Shown here in pieces: positions 59,923 to 64,000 of a stretch of DNA of 64,000 nt; position 1 is the stretch's first letter; every line of letters begins with the position of its first letter. Position numbers and translations under genes: made by a program. Below the pieces are notes generated by a model. That model did no database searches, had not been told where the DNA came from, and saw nothing but the letters and a program-made list of their open reading frames with translations. The DNA is from Lysobacter sp. cf310 (GTDB taxonomy: Bacteria > Pseudomonadota > Gammaproteobacteria > Xanthomonadales > Xanthomonadaceae): assembly GCF_900114355.1 (NCBI RefSeq), contig NZ_FOSS01000001.1, positions 769,386 through 833,385 on the forward strand, read 5' to 3'.

Positions 59923-60083
59923 CGCCGCTCCTCGTCAGTGCCCGTGCCGAGGCGACCGGCGGGCAATCGACATGGGATCGCGATCCGCTTGGCACGGCCG
60001 CCTCCACGCTAAAGTCGCCCTCACGATCGTCGCCACGCCCGCAATCCCAGGCTTCTTCTACACCTCCAACTCATGGGCTCCGA

Positions 60084-62021
60084 ATGTCGTCTTGGCTCGA
60101 ACTACTGAAGCGCGACGCGCGCGGTATCGGCGCACGCTGGGACGCGGCGCGATGGTGGCTGTGCTGCATGGCGGCGGTGACGCTGGCGGTGTACTGGTCC
60201 GGCTTGGACGGCCCTTTCCTGTTCGACGATCCCGCCAATCTGTCCGTATTCCGCGATTGGTATCACGGCCGGGTCGACTGGCGTTTCGCGGTGTTCGGAC
60301 GCAACGATCTGCTGTCCGCCAGACCGGTATCGATGGCCAGTTTTCTGCTCACGGTTGGTATCGGCGGCCCTGGCCCCATGCCTTACAAGCTGGGCAATGT
60401 GTTGATTCACCTGGCCTGCGGCCTGTTGGCTTTCCGAGTCCTGCAGCGCGCACTGTCCGAGGACGCCGCATTGGCGGCGCGCGCCCGACTGCTAGCTGCG
60501 ATCGCGATCGCTTTGTGGTGGCTGCACCCGATCCAGGTCAGCACGGTGCTGTATTCGGTCCAACGCATGGCGCAACTGGCCGCGCTGTTCGCGCTCGTGT
60601 CCGTTCTGGCCTATTGGGTCGGACGAGCGCGACTGGTCAACGGCCGAGCGCGCTCGGCGGCCCTGCTGCTATTCGTGGCATTTCCGGTGTCGCTCGTCTG
60701 CGGCGTCCTGAGCAAACAAAGCGCGGCGATCGCGCCGCTGCTGTGCCTGGTTCTGGAACTGGCCTACTTCCGTGGCCCTCGACCGCGCGCCGTGAAGTGC
60801 TTCTTCGCCGTGTTCCTGGCCCTTCCGATGGCCGCCGCCTCGCTAGCCCTGCTCTGGTCGCCCGAACTCCTGACCCGCGGTTACGCGGATTGGGACTTCA
60901 GCCTCGGGCAGCGCCTGCTCACCCAGGCGCGCGCGCTAATAAGCTATCTGGGGAGTTTGCTATGGCCAAGGGCCGAACGGATGAGCTTGTTCGGCGATGA
61001 CTTCGCCCTGTCGACCAGCCTGCTCTCGACGCCTTCGCCGCTGCCCGCGCTGGTTGCTCTCGCGACCATCAGCGGCGTGGTATTCGCGCTCCGTCGACGC
61101 GCCCCCAGCCTGTTCGCAGGCTGGTTCTGGTTCCTGGCCGCGCACACCGTGGAGTCCAGCGTGCTGCCGCTGGAGATGTACTACGAGCATCGCAACTACC
61201 TGCCATCGCTGGGCTTGGGCCTGGCCCTGATTGGCGTGCTGGCCTTGCTGCCGAAACGCGCGTCGATGGGCTTGCGACCGCTACCTTTGACCCTGGCCGC
61301 GGCCGGACTGTGCGCCTTGCTGGCCACCTCCACCTGGGGCCGTGTTCAGACTTGGCGTAGCAAACAGGGGATCGTGTCGAATGCCTTGCTGCACCACCCG
61401 GACTCGCTACGGGCGCGCCAGACCCAGGCCTTTATCGACGTCAGCGCCGATCGGATCGATGCGGCGCTCGCGCAGATGGCGCAGATGGCCGACGGCCCGA
61501 TACCGCGTCGGCGCCTGTTGGCTCGAATCGATTCGGTGTCCATCGCCTGCCTAGGCGAACGCGACCCCGACCCGGCTTCGCTCGAGCAGGCCTTGACCGA
61601 CACCCAGGCTCAAATCACGCTGGACGAAGTCCTGGTCGCCGATCTGCTGTCCCAGGCCACCAGTGTCGGCCGTTGCCCGCGGATCACCTCCGAACGGACC
61701 ATCGACACGGTCCTGAGCCTGCTGGCCGCCGCCTCGAAGCAGCCGGACACCGCCGAACCCAAGCGCCAGATGCGCCTGATCGCCTCCCTGCTGCTTGCGC
61801 GCGCGCAGCGCTGGCCGGAGGCGCAACAGCAGGCCGAGCGCGCCTGGGCCGCGCAAGCACCCCTGGAGACCGCCGACATCCTGGTCCGCGCCTATCTGGC
61901 CAACGGCGACCGCGACGCGGCCGAGCGGACCTGGCGCGAACTGCAGGCCCGGGTCCGGCCCTATGATCGTGCCGGTCAGCACCTGCTGGGGCAGCTGCGA
62001 GGTCTGATCGAGCAACATTGA
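60084..62021 (+). CDS. Polytopic GT-C glycosyltransferase-like protein C
   Basis: The 645-residue third paralogue has a basic N-terminus, the double Asp at D48-D49 (GLDGPFLFDD), ARPVSMASFLL, STVLYSVQRMAQLAALF, GVLSKQSAAIAPLL and MYYEHRNYLPSLGL. Its membrane part is close to protein A, but the C-terminal soluble part is diverged. The first 25 residues contain DARGIGARWDAARWW, unlike the others. ATG 60084 is the first start that gives the conserved core; longer in-frame versions read into the previous gene's tail region. It lies 161 bp after gene B and 148 bp before pilB. Confidence 0.82.
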   Translation: MSSWLELLKRDARGIGARWDAARWWLCCMAAVTLAVYWSGLDGPFLFDDPANLSVFRDWYHGRVDWRFAVFGRNDLLSARPVSMASFLLTVGIGGPGPMPYKLGNVLIHLACGLLAFRVLQRALSEDAALAARARLLAAIAIALWWLHPIQVSTVLYSVQRMAQLAALFALVSVLAYWVGRARLVNGRARSAALLLFVAFPVSLVCGVLSKQSAAIAPLLCLVLELAYFRGPRPRAVKCFFAVFLALPMAAASLALLWSPELLTRGYADWDFSLGQRLLTQARALISYLGSLLWPRAERMSLFGDDFALSTSLLSTPSPLPALVALATISGVVFALRRRAPSLFAGWFWFLAAHTVESSVLPLEMYYEHRNYLPSLGLGLALIGVLALLPKRASMGLRPLPLTLAAAGLCALLATSTWGRVQTWRSKQGIVSNALLHHPDSLRARQTQAFIDVSADRIDAALAQMAQMADGPIPRRRLLARIDSVSIACLGERDPDPASLEQALTDTQAQITLDEVLVADLLSQATSVGRCPRITSERTIDTVLSLLAAASKQPDTAEPKRQMRLIASLLLARAQRWPEAQQQAERAWAAQAPLETADILVRAYLANGDRDAAERTWRELQARVRPYDRAGQHLLGQLRGLIEQH

Positions 62022-62169
62022 ACCGTCGCCTGCAATGGCTGTCCTATCATTCCAGACGCCTACGTTAATGGCCAAAATCGAGCCCTGACTAGCAAAAAGG
62101 CGACATCTGTCCGCTCGCGTGGCCCACGGATTGGGGTAAAGTCGGACCGGGGAAAAACCGAGGACTGCG

Positions 62170-63897
62170 ATGTCTAGCGTCGCTACCGCCAACTTGGTGG
62201 GGATCACCGGCATTGCCCGGCGCCTGGTGCTGGACGGCGCCCTGGAAGAGACCGCGGCCCGCGAAGCCATGGCCACGGCCAGCAGCGAACGCAAGCCGAT
62301 CGCGACCTACCTGTCCGAAAAGCGCCTGGTCTCGGCCGGGCAGCTGGCTGCCGCCAACTCGATCGAGTTCGGCGTGCCGCTGTTCGACGCCGCCACGCTC
62401 GACGCCTCGCAATCGGCGATCAAGCTGGTCAGCGAGGAACTGGTGCGCAAGCACAGCGTGCTGCCGCTGTTCAAGCGCGGCAACAAGCTGTTCGTGGGCC
62501 TGGCCGATCCAACCAACACCCGCGCCCTGGACGAGATCAAGTTCCAGACCAACCTGGTGATCGAGGCCATCCTGGTCGACGAGGACACGATCCGGCGCAG
62601 CCTGGACCAGTGGCTGGAGTCGGCCGACGCGCTCGGCGAAGGCGTCAACGAGGAGGGCCTGGAAACGCTCGACGTCGGTAGCGGCGACGACGACCTGACC
62701 GCCGCCGGCGACAGCGGCGTCGACGCCAAGGGCGACGACACCCCGGTGGTGAAGTTCGTCAACAAGGTGCTGGTGGACGCGATCCGCCGCGGCGCCTCGG
62801 ACATCCACTTCGAGCCTTACGAAACCGATTATCGCGTGCGCCTGCGCATCGACGGCCTGCTCAAACAGGTCGCCAAGGTACCGGTCAAGCTCAGCCCGCG
62901 CATCGCCGCGCGCCTGAAGGTCATGGCGCAGCTGGACATCGCCGAGAAGCGCGTGCCGCAGGACGGCCGCATCAAGCTCAACCTGTCCAAGACCAAGCAG
63001 ATCGACTTCCGCGTCAGCACCCTGCCGACCCTGTTCGGCGAGAAGATCGTGCTGCGTATCCTCGACGGCAGCGCCGCGCGCCTGGGCGTGGACAAGCTCG
63101 GCTACGAGGAAGACCAGAAGGAGCTGTTCGTCGGCGCCGTGGTCAAGCCCTACGGCATGGTCCTGGTGACCGGCCCGACCGGCTCGGGCAAGACGGTGTC
63201 GCTGTACACCGCGCTGAACATCCTCAACGACGACATGCGCAACATCTCCACGGTCGAGGACCCGGTCGAAATCCGCGTGCCGGGCATCAACCAGGTGCAG
63301 ATGAACGTGAAGCGCGGCATGACCTTCGCCGCCGCGTTGCGCAGCTTCCTGCGTCAGGATCCGGACGTGATCATGGTCGGCGAAATCCGCGACCTCGAGA
63401 CCGCCGAGATCGCGATCAAGGCCGCCCAGACCGGCCATATGGTGCTCTCGACCCTGCACACCAACGACGCGCCGCAGACCATCGCGCGCCTGATGAACAT
63501 GGGCGTCGCGCCGTACAACATCACTTCCTCGGTGACCCTGGTCATCGCCCAGCGCCTGGCCCGCCGCCTGCACGACTGCAAGCGCGAGGTCCACCTGCCC
63601 GAACACGCGCTGCTGGCCGAAGGCTTCAGCCACGACGAGATCGTCGGCGGCCTGAAGATCTACGAAGCCGCCGGCTGCCCGGACTGCACCGAAGGTTACA
63701 AGGGCCGTACCGGCATCTATCAGGTCATGCCCATGACCGAACAGATCCAGGCCATCGTGCTGGAAGGCGGCAATGCGATGCAGATCGCGACCGCCGCTTT
63801 GAAGTCCGGCGTCCGCGACCTGCGCCAGTCGGCGTTAATGAAGGTCAGGAACGGCGTCACCAGCCTCTCCGAAATCAACCGCGTTACCAAGGACTAA
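62170..63897 (+). CDS. pilB: Type IV pilus extension ATPase PilB
   Basis: PilB powers pilus assembly. The 575-residue product has the N-terminal MshEN/N1 domains, then the GspE-type ATPase: the Asp box SDIHFEPYE, Walker A GPTGSGKT (K341), the Asp box/Walker B region DPDVIMVGEIRD (about 397-408) and the His box MVLSTLHTNDAPQT. The zinc-binding segment is unusual: LHDCKRE (HxC) in place of the CxxC seen in other PilB proteins, followed by the normal GCPDC. It starts at ATG 62170 and is followed 3 bp later by pilC. Confidence 0.96.
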   Translation: MSSVATANLVGITGIARRLVLDGALEETAAREAMATASSERKPIATYLSEKRLVSAGQLAAANSIEFGVPLFDAATLDASQSAIKLVSEELVRKHSVLPLFKRGNKLFVGLADPTNTRALDEIKFQTNLVIEAILVDEDTIRRSLDQWLESADALGEGVNEEGLETLDVGSGDDDLTAAGDSGVDAKGDDTPVVKFVNKVLVDAIRRGASDIHFEPYETDYRVRLRIDGLLKQVAKVPVKLSPRIAARLKVMAQLDIAEKRVPQDGRIKLNLSKTKQIDFRVSTLPTLFGEKIVLRILDGSAARLGVDKLGYEEDQKELFVGAVVKPYGMVLVTGPTGSGKTVSLYTALNILNDDMRNISTVEDPVEIRVPGINQVQMNVKRGMTFAAALRSFLRQDPDVIMVGEIRDLETAEIAIKAAQTGHMVLSTLHTNDAPQTIARLMNMGVAPYNITSSVTLVIAQRLARRLHDCKREVHLPEHALLAEGFSHDEIVGGLKIYEAAGCPDCTEGYKGRTGIYQVMPMTEQIQAIVLEGGNAMQIATAALKSGVRDLRQSALMKVRNGVTSLSEINRVTKD

Positions 63898-63900
63898 ACC

Positions 63901-64000
63901 ATGTCCGCGACCCGCACCGCGACCAAGCAGCAGCCGACCGTCCGCCGCCCCAATCCGCTCGAGATCTTTGTCTGGGAAGGCAAGGACAAGCGCGGCGTCG
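63901..64000 (+). CDS. pilC: Type IV pilus platform protein PilC, N-terminal fragment (cut by window edge)
   Basis: PilC is the inner-membrane platform on which pilins are assembled. Only 33 codons are present, beginning at ATG 63901, 3 bp after pilB. The end of the fragment, LEIFVWEGKDKRGV, matches the usual PilC opening, in which FxWEGxDxxG is common. The gene continues past base 64000. Identification is by motif plus position after pilB. Confidence 0.88.
   Translation, partial: MSATRTATKQQPTVRRPNPLEIFVWEGKDKRGV

Noticed and set aside
59990-60005. TGGCACG upstream of GT-C gene C as a fourth sigma-54 promoter
   Set aside because: The -12 element reads CCTCC and lacks the GC ten bases after GG, so only half of the site is present.

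Overview
The window looks like a chromosomal segment from a Lysobacter-like member of the Xanthomonadaceae. It has very high G+C, a xanthomonad-type type IV pilus (T4P) gene order, large TonB-dependent receptors, and REP-type repeats built on CCCCTCTCCCGC hairpins. The genus is inferred from gene content and layout; no rRNA or tRNA was found to confirm it.

Layout. (1) 1-3439, minus strand: the pilM-pilN-pilO-pilP-pilQ T4P assembly operon, with pilQ cut by the window edge. Divergent from it is a class A penicillin-binding protein (3669-6197), followed by a conserved protein of unknown function. (2) 7025-7650: a gene-free stretch with a hexanucleotide tandem repeat and several strong hairpins. 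(3) 7651-11142: citrate synthase, ribosomal protein L31 type B, a nucleoside hydrolase and a DUF4166 protein. (4) 11438-32642, all minus strand: a glycan-catabolic island. It holds GH99-like, GH47, GH2, GH92 and GH20 enzymes, a glycosylasparaginase, CutC, an AGE-type epimerase, a fructokinase, a glucokinase, a hexose MFS permease, a TonB-dependent receptor and a LacI regulator. The set can in principle strip a high-mannose N-glycan sugar by sugar down to asparagine and feed mannose and glucose to glycolysis. Three copies of a near-identical palindrome (centre ATCGAT) precede the LacI gene, the receptor and the glucokinase, which suggests one regulon. (5) recG (32773-34890). (6) 34991-41147: a second TonB-dependent receptor, a diheme cytochrome lipoprotein and a parallel beta-helix lipoprotein, divergent from an AraC-type regulator. 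(7) ridA, nadE, a DUF559 protein, then a 500-bp array of three 150-bp direct repeats separated by REP hairpins. (8) sucCD, then divergent pilS-pilR.

(9) 49820-64000 is a pilin locus. A minus-strand set (4-TM EmrE-like protein, two GT2 glycosyltransferases, two SAM methyltransferases) faces a plus-strand set: pilin 1, pilin 2, polytopic GT-C protein A, pilin 3, GT-C proteins B and C, pilB and the start of pilC. Each pilin has its own sigma-54-type promoter, consistent with control by the nearby PilS-PilR. I read this as a candidate pilin-glycosylation system with lipid-linked donor synthesis (GT2), flipping (EmrE-like), transfer to pilin (three GT-C paralogues) and possible sugar methylation. 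This is the most interesting hypothesis in the window.

Long open frames antisense to the genes above are by-products of high G+C and are not annotated.
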